A stretch of DNA of 64,000 nt from RGIG3009 sp045596745 (GTDB lineage Bacteria > Bacillota > Clostridia > Oscillospirales > Acutalibacteraceae): the NCBI GenBank assembly GCA_045596745.1, contig JAZODA010000045.1, positions 15,074-79,073 on the forward strand, read 5' to 3'. Below, one piece after another: positions 42,110 to 51,907 of the stretch (positions are counted from its first letter, which is position 1; each line of letters opens with the position of its first letter). Made by a program: the position numbers and the translations under genes. A model generated the notes under the pieces. It saw nothing but the letters and a program-made list of their open reading frames with translations, had not been told where the DNA came from and searched no databases.

Positions 42110-44944
42110 ATGCTGGAGAACCTGATTGTCAAAGGCGCGAAAGAACACAACTTAAAAAATGTCGATGTGACGATTCCGCGTGACAAGCTGGTGGTATTTA
42201 CCGGTGTGTCGGGTTCGGGTAAATCGTCGCTGGCGTTCGACACCATCTATGCCGAGGGACAGCGCCGTTATATGGAGAGTCTGTCCTCGTATGCCCGTAT
42301 GTTCTTGGGACAGATGGAAAAGCCGGATGTCGAGTCGATCGAGGGCTTGTCGCCCGCGATTTCCATCGACCAGAAAACCACCTCGCACAACCCCCGTTCC
42401 ACGGTGGGTACGGTGACCGAGATTTACGACTATCTGCGTCTGTTGTACGCGCGTATCGGTATTCCGCATTGCCCGAAGTGTGGCAGAGAAATTCGCCAGC
42501 AAACGGTGGATGAGATTGTGGATCGGTTGCTGGAGTTGCCGGAGCGCACGCGTATTCAGCTGCTCGCGCCGGTAGTGCGTGGACGCAAGGGCGAGTGCCA
42601 GAAAGAACTGGACGCCGCGCGGCGGTCGGGTTACGTGCGTGTGCGCGTGGACGGCTCGCTGTATGATTTGTCCGAAACCATCAAGCCGGACAAAAACAAA
42701 AAGCACACCGTTGAGGTGGTGGTCGACCGTCTGGTGATTTCGCCCGACATCCGCAGCCGTTTGGCGGATTCGGTGGAAATGGCGACCTCCCTGTCGGAGG
42801 GATTGCTGACGGTGGATTTGCCGGATAGCGGGGAAGAGCTGTCCTTTTCGCAGAATTATGCCTGCCCCGAGCACGGGTTCAGTATGGAAGAGCTGACCCC
42901 GCGTATGTTCTCGTTTAACAACCCGTTCGGTGCTTGCCCGAAATGCACCGGTATCGGTATCTTTATGTCCATCGACCCGGCACTGGTGCTGGCGGATGAG
43001 AATCTTTCCATCCGTGAGGGTGCTATCCGCGCCAGCGGCTGGAACTATCTGGACGGCGGCACCATCGCCCAGATGTATTATGAGGGTCTTGCCGACCACT
43101 ACGGTTTTTCGTTGGACACGCCGTGGAAAGATTTGTCGGAACAGGCGAAAAACCTTATCCTGTACGGCAACAATGGCGAAAAGGTGCGGATGACCCGTCG
43201 TATGGAGTACGGTTCGGGCGAGTATTTCACCGCGTTCGAGGGCGTTGTGAATAACCTGCAGCGCCGCCATCAGGAAACGAACAGCGAGTGGATGCGCAGC
43301 GAACTGGAAACGTATATGAGCAAAGTGCCTTGCCCCGATTGCCACGGCAAACGCCTTAAGCCGGAAAGCCTGGCGGTGACGGTGGGGGATATCAATATCG
43401 CCGACTTGTGTAATCTGTCGGTGACCGAAATGCTGGAGTTTATGACCGCGTTGGATGAACGGTTGACGGCGCGTGAACACGCCATCGCCGATCGTGTCCT
43501 GAAAGAAATCCGCGAGCGGTTGGGATTCCTCAACAGCGTCGGCCTGGAATATCTGACGCTGTCCCGTGCGGCAGGCACGTTGTCGGGTGGCGAGAGCCAG
43601 CGCATTCGTCTGGCAACTCAAATCGGTTCTTCGCTGATGGGTGTTTTGTATATTCTGGACGAGCCGAGCATCGGTTTGCATCAGCGGGATAATCAGAAAC
43701 TGCTGGATACGCTGCGGCGTCTGCGCGACCTCGGCAACACCCTCATTGTGGTGGAACACGATGAGGAGACGATGCAGGCGGCAGACTGGATTGTGGACAT
43801 TGGCCCCGGTGCCGGTGTGCACGGCGGTGAAGTGATTTGTTCGGGTACGCTGGAGGATGTGTGTGCCTGTGAGCAGTCGCTGACGGGTCAGTACCTCAGC
43901 GGTCGGCGCCGTATCCCCGTGCCGGAAAAACGCCGCGCCGGAAACGGTCGCGAATTGCGGGTGCTGGGTGCAGCCGCCAACAATTTGAAAAACATCGATG
44001 TTGCGTTCCGCCTCGGCGCGTTCAACTGTGTGACAGGTGTGTCGGGTTCAGGCAAATCGTCGCTTGTTAACGAGATTTTGTACAAGCAATTGGCGAACAA
44101 GCTCAACCGCGCCTATACCCGCGCAGGAGCGCATCGCCGTGTCGAGGGCCTGGACGCGCTGGACAAAGTAATTGCCATCGACCAGTCGCCCATCGGACGG
44201 ACACCTCGCTCCAACCCTGCAACCTACACGGGTGTGTTTAACGACATCCGCGAGCTGTTCGCTTCGACGCCCGACGCCAAAATGCGCGGATACGCCGCAG
44301 GACGCTTTTCCTTCAACGTGCGCGGCGGTCGCTGTGAAGCGTGCGAGGGCGACGGTATTTTGAAAATCGAGATGCACTTCCTGCCGGACATTTACGTGCC
44401 GTGCGAGGTGTGTAAGGGTCAGCGTTACAACCGCGAAACGCTGGAGGTGCGCTATAAAGGCAAGAACATCTACGATGTACTGGAAATGACGGTGGAGGAA
44501 GCACGGGAGTTTTTTGACAGCATTCCGAAGATTGCCCGTCGCTTGCAGACACTGTTGGATGTGGGCCTTGGGTATATCAAGCTGGGCCAGCCTGCCACCA
44601 CCCTGTCGGGTGGCGAGGCGCAGCGCGTCAAACTGGCGACCGAACTGTCCAAGCGGTCTACCGGACGCACGATTTATATTTTGGACGAGCCGACCACCGG
44701 TCTGCATACAGCGGACGTGGCACAGCTGATTCGCGTGCTGCAAACGCTGGTGGACGGCGGCAACACGGTGGTGGTCATCGAGCATAATCTCGATGTCATC
44801 AAAAACGCCGACTATATTTTGGATTTGGGTCCCGAGGGCGGCAACCGCGGCGGCACGTTGGTGGCGGCGGGTACGCCCGAAGAGGTTGTGCAGGTGGCGG
44901 AATCGTACACCGGACAGTATTTAAAGCCGCTGTTGGAGCGATAA
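42110..44944 (+). CDS. uvrA: Excinuclease ABC subunit A
   Basis: DNA-damage sensor, an ABC ATPase dimer with UvrB. It has 944 residues from ATG 42110 (GAGAGGA site); the frame is open further into uvrB but without a ribosome site. Two ABC modules: Walker A GVSGSGKSSLAFDTIYAEG and GVSGSGKSSLVNEIL; signatures LSGGESQRIRLA and LSGGEAQRVKLA. Zinc-module cysteines are visible in CPKCGREI, CPKCTGIG and CEACEGDG...CEVCKGQ. Standard length for UvrA. Confidence 0.97.
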   Translation: MLENLIVKGAKEHNLKNVDVTIPRDKLVVFTGVSGSGKSSLAFDTIYAEGQRRYMESLSSYARMFLGQMEKPDVESIEGLSPAISIDQKTTSHNPRSTVGTVTEIYDYLRLLYARIGIPHCPKCGREIRQQTVDEIVDRLLELPERTRIQLLAPVVRGRKGECQKELDAARRSGYVRVRVDGSLYDLSETIKPDKNKKHTVEVVVDRLVISPDIRSRLADSVEMATSLSEGLLTVDLPDSGEELSFSQNYACPEHGFSMEELTPRMFSFNNPFGACPKCTGIGIFMSIDPALVLADENLSIREGAIRASGWNYLDGGTIAQMYYEGLADHYGFSLDTPWKDLSEQAKNLILYGNNGEKVRMTRRMEYGSGEYFTAFEGVVNNLQRRHQETNSEWMRSELETYMSKVPCPDCHGKRLKPESLAVTVGDINIADLCNLSVTEMLEFMTALDERLTAREHAIADRVLKEIRERLGFLNSVGLEYLTLSRAAGTLSGGESQRIRLATQIGSSLMGVLYILDEPSIGLHQRDNQKLLDTLRRLRDLGNTLIVVEHDEETMQAADWIVDIGPGAGVHGGEVICSGTLEDVCACEQSLTGQYLSGRRRIPVPEKRRAGNGRELRVLGAAANNLKNIDVAFRLGAFNCVTGVSGSGKSSLVNEILYKQLANKLNRAYTRAGAHRRVEGLDALDKVIAIDQSPIGRTPRSNPATYTGVFNDIRELFASTPDAKMRGYAAGRFSFNVRGGRCEACEGDGILKIEMHFLPDIYVPCEVCKGQRYNRETLEVRYKGKNIYDVLEMTVEEAREFFDSIPKIARRLQTLLDVGLGYIKLGQPATTLSGGEAQRVKLATELSKRSTGRTIYILDEPTTGLHTADVAQLIRVLQTLVDGGNTVVVIEHNLDVIKNADYILDLGPEGGNRGGTLVAAGTPEEVVQVAESYTGQYLKPLLER

Positions 44945-44979
44945 CAACAGTTTAAAACGAGGAAAGGAGGAGAAACCGT

Positions 44980-46620
44980 ATGTCGTTCTCGGAAGAGTTG
45001 TATCGGATATCGTATTACGCCGGCGTGCAGACTGTGCGTCTGTTCCATCGTATGGGACGGTTTCTCACTCTGCTCTTTTTGCCGTTGCGCTTGCTTATGC
45101 GGCGCATCGGAAACCATTTCCGCCGTCGGCGGTCGCTGCGTATCCGCGAGGGCTTCGCGGGTGTGCGTCGGCGCTTTTCGCAGGTCGGCGATCGCGTGCG
45201 TACGGCGTGGAAGCGACATCCGCTGATTGGTATTTTGCAGGTGCTGTATCTGCCGATTCATGCGCTGCGCCATTATCGCGGCTTCACCCGTATGATGGCA
45301 GGCGCGCTGGCAGCCGTGGTGGCAATCACCATTTTGGGAGGCACGCTGTATTATTGGAGCGACACGACCTTTGCACTGGCGCTGACGGATGACAGCGGCG
45401 AGGTGTGGGGCTATGTCACGGACGAAAGCATTCTCCAGCAGGGCGTTGCGATGGCCAAAGAGCGCCTCGGCGAGATGGAAAACGCCAACGGTGTGACAAT
45501 GTCGTCGCAGGTGTCGCTGCAGATTGTTCCCCAGGCAGATATCTGGAGCCGCACCGAGGTGTGCGATTATCTGATGGAGCGCTCCGGTGTGGCGAAGCAA
45601 TAAGCCTGCGGCATTTACATAGACGGTGTGCTGCACGGCACGGTGGATAACGGCAAAACCGCACAGCGGGTGCTGGATGACATTCTGGAAGAAAGTCTCG
45701 AGGACAACGGTGAGGTGCAGGCTTCGTTTGTGGAAACGGTGGAGCTTGTTGACGGTATTTACCCCGAACAGGCGGTGATTAGCGGTCAAGAGCTGAAAAC
45801 CCGTCTTACTACGGTGAGCGAAGAAAAGATTCACACGGTACAGACAGGGGATACCCTGCTCTCCATCACCACGCAGTACGATATTACGGTGGTGGAACTG
45901 AAAAAGCTCAACCCCGAGATGGGTCTGGAGCTGAAAGCCGGCGACAAGCTGCTGATTTCGGAAAAAGAGCAGCATCTGCGCGTGCAGGTCAGCGGTACGG
46001 TTACCTATGACGTGGAAATTCCGTATACCATCACCCGTATCCCCGACGCCTCGATGTACGAGGGCAACGAGAAGGTACAGGTGGAGGGTCGCAACGGCGT
46101 CAGCCGCGTGACGGCGACGGTGACCTATTTGAACGGTGTGGAGCAGTTCAGCGTGATTACCCATTCCGAAATTGTGGAAGCTCCCGTGATGGGCGTTGTG
46201 GCGTATGGTACCAAGCGCAAGACCAACAATAACACCGGCTATAACGGCAAGTTCCTCTGGCCGACGCCGAGCACCAAGTTTGTGACGCAGCAGTACGGCA
46301 GCGACGGTCATCGCGGTATCGATATCTGGCGTGAGGGTATGGAAGGCGATGACATTCTGGCTGTGGACGGCGGCACCGTCATTATGGCGGGCGAGTACGC
46401 CGGTTACAAAACGTACGGCAAGTTCGTCATAATCGATCACGGTCAGGGCTTCCGTACGGTGTACGCACACTGCAGCAAGGTGCTTGTCAAAGAGGGCGAC
46501 ACTGTCAGCCGCGGCGATTTGATTGCGTTGGTCGGTAACACCGGACGCAGTACCGCGCCGCACCTGCATCTGGAGGTGCAGCGAAACGGCGTGTTGCAGA
46601 ACCCGATGAAATTCTTTTAA
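44980..46620 (+). pseudogene. M23 peptidase with LysM and G5 domains, interrupted by an in-frame TAA
   Basis: One frame runs 44980-46620 with a single TAA at 45601-45603 (codon 208). Before it: a basic N-terminus, one membrane helix (MMAGALAAVVAITILGG, about 107-124) and the start of the outer domain. After it: continuation of that domain (GIYIDGVLHG), LysM (HTVQTGDTLLSITTQYDI), G5 domain, and an intact M23 metallopeptidase with HRGID, YAHC and HLHLEV zinc and catalytic motifs. Family members normally read straight through the corresponding A-x-G-x-Y-x-D-G segment, so the TAA looks like a nonsense mutation. The stop is preceded by CAA, a context that can leak, so readthrough or reinitiation at GTG 45628 (no Shine-Dalgarno) cannot be excluded. 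Strong AGGAAAGGAGGAG site at the start. Confidence 0.8.
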
Positions 46621-46634
46621 CGAGGTGCGCGGGT

Positions 46635-46850
46635 ATGGAGATTAAAATCGGTCAGCGGTATCGGCATTTCAAGGGCAACGCGTATGAGGTTATCGCCATC
46701 GCACGGCACAGTGAAACGCTGGAGCCGCTGGTGATATACCGCGCGCTGTACGGCGAGGGGGACGTGTGGGCGCGTCCGCTTTCGGAGTTTACCGATACGG
46801 TTACGCGTGACGGTGTGACCCGCCCGCGATTTGAAGAAATGCAGGCGTGA
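46635..46850 (+). CDS. DUF1653 family protein
   Basis: A 71-residue protein matching the small DUF1653 family: IGQRYRHFKGNAYEVIAIARHSETLEPLVIY near the N-terminus, then WARPLSEFTDTV. Family members are single-domain, soluble and of unknown function, about 65-80 residues. It starts 14 bp after the M23 gene behind CGAGGTG and ends right before the typA promoter. Confidence 0.88.
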   Translation: MEIKIGQRYRHFKGNAYEVIAIARHSETLEPLVIYRALYGEGDVWARPLSEFTDTVTRDGVTRPRFEEMQA

Positions 46851-46853
46851 GTA

Positions 46854-46882
46854 TTGAAGAGCGACACGCTTCGTGGTATACT
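46854..46882 (+). promoter_or_regulatory. Sigma-A promoter of typA
   Basis: TTGAAG (46854-46859), 17-bp spacer, TATACT (46877-46882) with an extended -10 TGG (46874-46876). Confidence 0.82.
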
Positions 46883-46926
46883 GATAAGAAGTAGTAGTTT
46901 TCGACAGATAGGAAGTAAGAGTAACC

Positions 46927-48753
46927 ATGGCAATGCAAGAAAAACTCAGAAATATCGCCATCATCGCGCACGTTGACCACGGCAAAACCACTCTGGTGGA
47001 TCAGTTGTTGCGTCAAAGCGGCATTTTCCGTGCCAACGAGCAGGTTTCGGAGCGCGTGATGGATTCCAACGATCTGGAACGTGAACGCGGCATCACCATT
47101 TTGTCCAAGAACACCGCGGTGATGTACAACGACACCAAAATCAATATTGTGGACACGCCCGGTCACGCCGATTTCGGCGGCGAAGTGGAGCGCATCCTGA
47201 TGATGGTGGACGGTGTGCTGCTGCTTGTGGATGCGTTTGAGGGCTGTATGCCGCAGACGCGCTTTGTGCTGAAGAAGGCGCTGGGCCTTGGCAAACGTCC
47301 CGTGGTGGTTATCAACAAGATTGACCGCGACGGCGCGCGCCCCGATGAAGTTATCGACGAACTGCTGGATTTGTTTATCGAACTCGGCGCGGACGAAGAC
47401 CAGCTGGATTTCCCGGTGGTGTATGCGTCGGGTCGTGATGGGTATGCGTCGCTGGATCCCTCGGCGCGCAGCGGTGATATGCAGCCGTTGTTCGAGGCGA
47501 TTCTGAAGTACGTTCCCGCTCCCGAGGGCGACAACGATGCGCCGCTGCAGATTTTGTTTTCCAACATCGACTATGACGAATATGTCGGTCGTGTCGGCGT
47601 GGGTCGTGTGGAACGCGGCACGGTGCGTAACGGTCAGGCGGTAACGCTGTGCCGTGCGGATGGTAGCACGCAGAACTGCCGCATTGCCAAGCTGTTCCAG
47701 TTTGAGGGTCTGCGTCGCGTGGAGTATGATACGGCTTCGGTGGGCGATTTGATTGCGGTGACGGGTCTGACCGACCTGAACATCGGCGAAACGGCGTGTG
47801 ACCCGATGTGTGTTGAGCCGCTTCCGTTCGTGCGCATCGATGAGCCGACCATTTCGATGCTGTTTATGGTTAACAACAGCCCCTTTGCCGGCAAGGATGG
47901 TAAGTACGTTACCTCGCGCAACCTGCGTGACCGCCTGTTCAAAGAGGTGGAAACCAATGTGAGTATGCGGGTGCGCGAAACCGAATCCACCGATGCGTTC
48001 GAAGTGTCGGGCCGCGGTGAGTTGCATCTGTCCATTCTGATTGAAACGATGCGCCGTCAGGGCTATGAGTTTGCTGTCAGCCGTCCGCAGGTAATTTACA
48101 AGCAGGACGAAAACGGCAACCTGCTCGAGCCGATGGAGCTGCTGATGATTGAGGTGCCCGAAAACTATGTGGGCGCCGTTATGGAAAAGCTGGGTTCGCG
48201 TAAAGCGGAAATTGTGAATATGGGTACGCGTGAGACGGGCGCCAGCCATCTGGAGTTCCGCATTCCGTCTCGCGGACTGATGGGCTACCGTCAGCAGTTC
48301 CTTACCGATACCAACGGTAACGGCATTATGAACAGCGTGTTCGACGGTTACGAGCCGTACAAGGGCGAGATTCCCCAGCGTGTACAAGGCTCGCTGGTGG
48401 TGTTCGAAACGGGCGAGACCAGCAGCTACGGCCTGTTCAATGCACAGGATCGCGGCGCCCTGTTTGTCGGCCCTGCCGTGCCGGTGTACGAGGGTATGAT
48501 TGTCGGTCAGTCTCCCAAGAATGAAGATATTGTTGTCAACGTTTGCAAGAAAAAGCACGTAACGAATATGCGTGCTTCCGGTTCGGATGAGGCACTTCGC
48601 CTGACTCCGCCGACGGTATTGTCGCTGGAGCAGTCGTTGGAGTTTATCAACGACGATGAGTTGGTGGAGGTTACGCCGCACACCATTCGCTTGCGCAAGC
48701 GGATTCTCTCGCGCGAGCTGCGTATGAAGGAAGCGGCGAAGAAAAAGGCGTGA
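46927..48753 (+). CDS. typA: Ribosome-associated GTPase TypA/BipA
   Basis: EF-G-like translational GTPase involved in ribosome assembly and stress responses. The 608 residues contain G1 AHVDHGKTTLVDQLL, switch I ERERGITI, G3 DTPGHADFGGEVER and G4 INKIDRDGARP; the C-terminal BipA-specific domain includes GSRKAEIVNMG and SRGLMGYRQQF. ATG 46927 is used, though ATG 46933 is equally in frame. The stop overlaps the comEC GTG by a base-sharing GTGA. Confidence 0.96.
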   Translation: MAMQEKLRNIAIIAHVDHGKTTLVDQLLRQSGIFRANEQVSERVMDSNDLERERGITILSKNTAVMYNDTKINIVDTPGHADFGGEVERILMMVDGVLLLVDAFEGCMPQTRFVLKKALGLGKRPVVVINKIDRDGARPDEVIDELLDLFIELGADEDQLDFPVVYASGRDGYASLDPSARSGDMQPLFEAILKYVPAPEGDNDAPLQILFSNIDYDEYVGRVGVGRVERGTVRNGQAVTLCRADGSTQNCRIAKLFQFEGLRRVEYDTASVGDLIAVTGLTDLNIGETACDPMCVEPLPFVRIDEPTISMLFMVNNSPFAGKDGKYVTSRNLRDRLFKEVETNVSMRVRETESTDAFEVSGRGELHLSILIETMRRQGYEFAVSRPQVIYKQDENGNLLEPMELLMIEVPENYVGAVMEKLGSRKAEIVNMGTRETGASHLEFRIPSRGLMGYRQQFLTDTNGNGIMNSVFDGYEPYKGEIPQRVQGSLVVFETGETSSYGLFNAQDRGALFVGPAVPVYEGMIVGQSPKNEDIVVNVCKKKHVTNMRASGSDEALRLTPPTVLSLEQSLEFINDDELVEVTPHTIRLRKRILSRELRMKEAAKKKA

Positions 48754-50834
48754 GGCGCGGACTGATTCGCCCACTTTGGACGGGTGGAATTGCTTTCGCG
48801 GCGGCATGCCTCATCGGTGCGTGGCTTTCGGCTGACGGATTGCTTATCGCAACAGCAGTGTGTGCGGTGGCAGCCGTTTGTGTCGTATGTATCCCGGCAT
48901 TGCGTCGGCCTGTGTGGGCGGTAATGCTGTTTACTGTCGTCGCTGCGCTCGGCATTTTGTGGTATCACGAAACCACGGTATATCTGCCGAGTGTGCAGAA
49001 GGTCGGGGAGACGGTGTCCCTGCGCGTGCAGGTGACGGCGGTTGCCGAAGCGAAAGAGTTGACCGTGCTGGAGGGCGATTTGCCGACAGGAACACGGGTC
49101 ATGCTGTGGAACGAGCCGATGAATGCCGCGCTGAATCTGCACGATGTCATTGAAACAACGTTTGAGTTGCGTACCGTAGAGAGCGAAGGTCTTGCCTTGC
49201 GGCAATGCAAGGCAGAGGGTGTTTGGCTCGCGGTTGTTCCGCTGGATTTGTCCAAAGAGGCGTGGAAAATCATGTCGGGAGAGGCATCTGAGGACAACTG
49301 GTTCACCGATACGCGTGAGCGGTTGTCGCTTCTCGTGCGCCGACACCTGTCGGGGGATATCGGTGCGGTGATAACGGGCATTTGCTTTGGCGAGGACGAA
49401 GCACTGTCCTCGGCGGCAAAGCAGGATTTTCGTGCCTGTAACGTGTCGCATTTGTTTGCGGTATCCGGCTTGCACTTATCCATTCTGATACAAGCCATAT
49501 TGTGGTTTTTAAAACGGTTGCGGATGTCCCGACGCTTGCGCGGCGGTGTCTGTGTGATGCTGGTGCTGTTCTTTTCCGCGTTGGTCGGATGGACACCGTC
49601 GGTGTTTCGTGCCGCCGTGCTGTGCGTTATCGTTGTGGCGGGAGAATGCGCCCGCCGTCAAGCGGACGTTCGTAACTCGCTGGGCTTGGCACTGTTCGTA
49701 CTGCTTGTCGCGCAACCGTTTGCGGCGTATGATGCCGGATTGCTTCTTTCGTTTTTAGCGACCTTCGGGTTGTTGTTTGTTGCGCCGGTACTGCGGCGCG
49801 CGTTGTCGGAAATCAAAGTCCCCAAGTGGTTTTTGCCGTTGTGGAAACCCTTTTGTGTGTCGCTGGCGGTGAGCTTGTCCGCCACGTTTTCGACCTTGCC
49901 TGTGATGGTGCTGTACTTCGGTCAGTTGTCACTCGTCGGCGTGTTGGCTAATCTGATTATGACCGTGCCTGCGGCAATGCTGCTGATTACAGGCTGGTTG
50001 TCGGTTCTGACCTTGTTGCCCGGTGCCGCATTTCTGTATCGGCCGTTGCTTCTGGTGGCGGGATACCTCGCACGGCTGCTTTTGTGGATTGCCGAGTGGA
50101 TTTCCGAAATCCCGTTTTCCGTACTCAGCGCCACGGATTTATATCTGGTAATCGCGCTGATCGGTGGAGCGCTTTTGTTTGCGGTCGGATGGTATTTCCT
50201 GCGCCGCCGAGGTGTTCGCATCGCGGCGATACTGTGTGCGGTTGTACTGCTCCTCGGTAGTATGGTGTATCACTTCCGTATGTGGGATACGGTGCGGTTT
50301 TACGCGATACCGAACCAGCGTGATATGGCGGTGTGCGTGTTTTATCGAAACCGCACGGTGCTGGTGGCAGCACCCACTGAAGCCAACACGTTGTATGCCG
50401 CGAGGGAAGCGTTGCGCGACTGCGGTGTACATACCGTTGATGCGGTGATTCTTTGCGGTAACGGCGATTACGATAAATCGTTCGCCGTGCAGGTGCTTTC
50501 GGGGTATCTGGATGCCCGTGAGATTTATGAGAGCGCACCGAACGAAATGACGTTGTGGGAAGATTTGACCGTTCGCACTGCGGGCGATTGGGTGTATATG
50601 CAAAGCGGCACGATGCGCGCGGCGTTTGATATCGGCGCCACAACACAGCCGCCAAGCGAAAAGGTCAATCTTATCTTTTGCGAAGGAGAGCCTGTGGATG
50701 CCACAGGCGACTCGGTAATCGTGATACAGGATTTGCAATGGAACCAACCGTTGCCGTCGCAAAGCCTGACAGACAGTCTGCAAGCGATCCCGTGGCTGTG
50801 GGTATACGGCGACGGAGAGGTCGTTGTCAAATAA
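48750..50834 (+). CDS. comEC: ComEC/Rec2-type DNA uptake channel, divergent C-terminus
   Basis: Polytopic membrane protein of 694 residues. An N-terminal pair of helices is followed by a DUF4131/OB-like domain, then the competence core with the signature FAVSGLHLSILIQ, GWTPSVFRAA and multiple hydrophobic segments up to about residue 520. ComEC proteins move single-stranded DNA across the membrane. The C-terminal region (about 525-694), where a metallo-beta-lactamase-type domain usually sits, lacks the HxHxDH metal motif and is short. The start is a GTG overlapping the typA stop; holA follows. Confidence 0.88.
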   Translation: MRRGLIRPLWTGGIAFAAACLIGAWLSADGLLIATAVCAVAAVCVVCIPALRRPVWAVMLFTVVAALGILWYHETTVYLPSVQKVGETVSLRVQVTAVAEAKELTVLEGDLPTGTRVMLWNEPMNAALNLHDVIETTFELRTVESEGLALRQCKAEGVWLAVVPLDLSKEAWKIMSGEASEDNWFTDTRERLSLLVRRHLSGDIGAVITGICFGEDEALSSAAKQDFRACNVSHLFAVSGLHLSILIQAILWFLKRLRMSRRLRGGVCVMLVLFFSALVGWTPSVFRAAVLCVIVVAGECARRQADVRNSLGLALFVLLVAQPFAAYDAGLLLSFLATFGLLFVAPVLRRALSEIKVPKWFLPLWKPFCVSLAVSLSATFSTLPVMVLYFGQLSLVGVLANLIMTVPAAMLLITGWLSVLTLLPGAAFLYRPLLLVAGYLARLLLWIAEWISEIPFSVLSATDLYLVIALIGGALLFAVGWYFLRRRGVRIAAILCAVVLLLGSMVYHFRMWDTVRFYAIPNQRDMAVCVFYRNRTVLVAAPTEANTLYAAREALRDCGVHTVDAVILCGNGDYDKSFAVQVLSGYLDAREIYESAPNEMTLWEDLTVRTAGDWVYMQSGTMRAAFDIGATTQPPSEKVNLIFCEGEPVDATGDSVIVIQDLQWNQPLPSQSLTDSLQAIPWLWVYGDGEVVVK

Positions 50835-50854
50835 ACGAGCGAGGAGAGGGTTTC

Positions 50855-51907
50855 ATGCCGTTGTCGGAACAGGAACTGAAACTGCACCTGAAGCAAGGAG
50901 TCCCTGCGCGGGTCTATTTGCTGTATGGCGAAGAAAATTACCTGACGGCGCACTATGCCGATGAGGTGATTCGTCTGGCGGGCATACGTCCGAACGACAG
51001 TCTGGCGGAGTTCAATATGCACCGCTTTGATGGGCAGGAATGCTCTTTCGATGCTATTGAAGAGGCGGCGGAGGCACTGCCGCTGATGGCGGATCGCAAA
51101 TGCGTTGCGGTGTGCAACTGTGACGTGACCTCTGCGGCGGTGTTTGACCGCGCGATGGCGCTGGTCTCCGACCCGCCGGAGGAAACGGTGCTGGTGTTCT
51201 GGATGACGACGCTGTTGTCTGAGGGTAAGCCGAACGCCAAATGGCGTCAGTTTATCGACGCGGTGGACAAGTCGGGTATTTGCGTTTGCTTCCCCCGCAA
51301 GACCACCGAAGAGGTTGTGCGTATTCTGTGTGCCGGTGCGACCCGTCGTCACTGCCTGCTTCGCCCCGAAGTGGCGCGTGAACTGGTGGAGCAAAGCGGC
51401 AACGATTTGAACCTGCTGCTCAACGAGCTGGATAAGCTGTGCGCGGTGGCAGGCACGGGCGAAATCACCTCCGCCATTGTGGGCGAGGTGGCGACCAAAA
51501 ACCTGAATGCACAGGTGTTTGAGCTGTCCAACGCCATTTTGAAGCATCATTATGAAAATGCGTATGCCATTCTTCACAAGCTGTTTGCCAGCAAGCTGGA
51601 GCCGGTGGTAATTCTGGCGGCGCTGTCGGGTTCGTATACCGATTTGTACCGCGCCAAGTTGGCCGCCAATGCAGGTCAGCGTGCGGAAACGCTGGTGGAA
51701 GAATTTGATTACAAGAGCCGCGCGTTCCGCTTAAAGTATGCAGCGCGTGACTGCAGCCGTCTGTCGCTGGAATCGCTGCGCGAAAGCCTCGACATCCTGG
51801 CGCAGGCGGATCGTCGCCTGAAGTCGTATGTCAGCGATAAGCGCACGGTGCTGGAAGAGACCGCCGCCAAGCTGATTGTCACTGCCAAGCTCGGCAAAAT
51901 CCAATGA
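50855..51907 (+). CDS. holA: DNA polymerase III delta subunit
   Basis: Clamp-loader wrench subunit that opens the beta sliding clamp. ATG 50855 behind GAGGAGAGG gives 350 residues. VYLLYGEENYLTAHYADEV (degenerate nucleotide fold) opens the protein, and domain III shows NAILKHHYENAYAILHKLF and ILAQADRRLKS, as in Gram-positive HolA. It overlaps the rnmV start by ATGA, and comEC is upstream in the arrangement seen in many Firmicutes. Confidence 0.92.
   Translation: MPLSEQELKLHLKQGVPARVYLLYGEENYLTAHYADEVIRLAGIRPNDSLAEFNMHRFDGQECSFDAIEEAAEALPLMADRKCVAVCNCDVTSAAVFDRAMALVSDPPEETVLVFWMTTLLSEGKPNAKWRQFIDAVDKSGICVCFPRKTTEEVVRILCAGATRRHCLLRPEVARELVEQSGNDLNLLLNELDKLCAVAGTGEITSAIVGEVATKNLNAQVFELSNAILKHHYENAYAILHKLFASKLEPVVILAALSGSYTDLYRAKLAANAGQRAETLVEEFDYKSRAFRLKYAARDCSRLSLESLRESLDILAQADRRLKSYVSDKRTVLEETAAKLIVTAKLGKIQ

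Noticed and set aside
44945..44979. Possible missing gene or terminator after uvrA
   Set aside because: Only a 35-bp gap holding the strong ribosome site of the next gene; no hairpin with T-run.
45601..45603. Stop-codon reassignment as explanation for the internal TAA
   Set aside because: TAA ends many normal genes in this window (for example pyrC, carB, uvrA, greA), so it is not a sense codon here.
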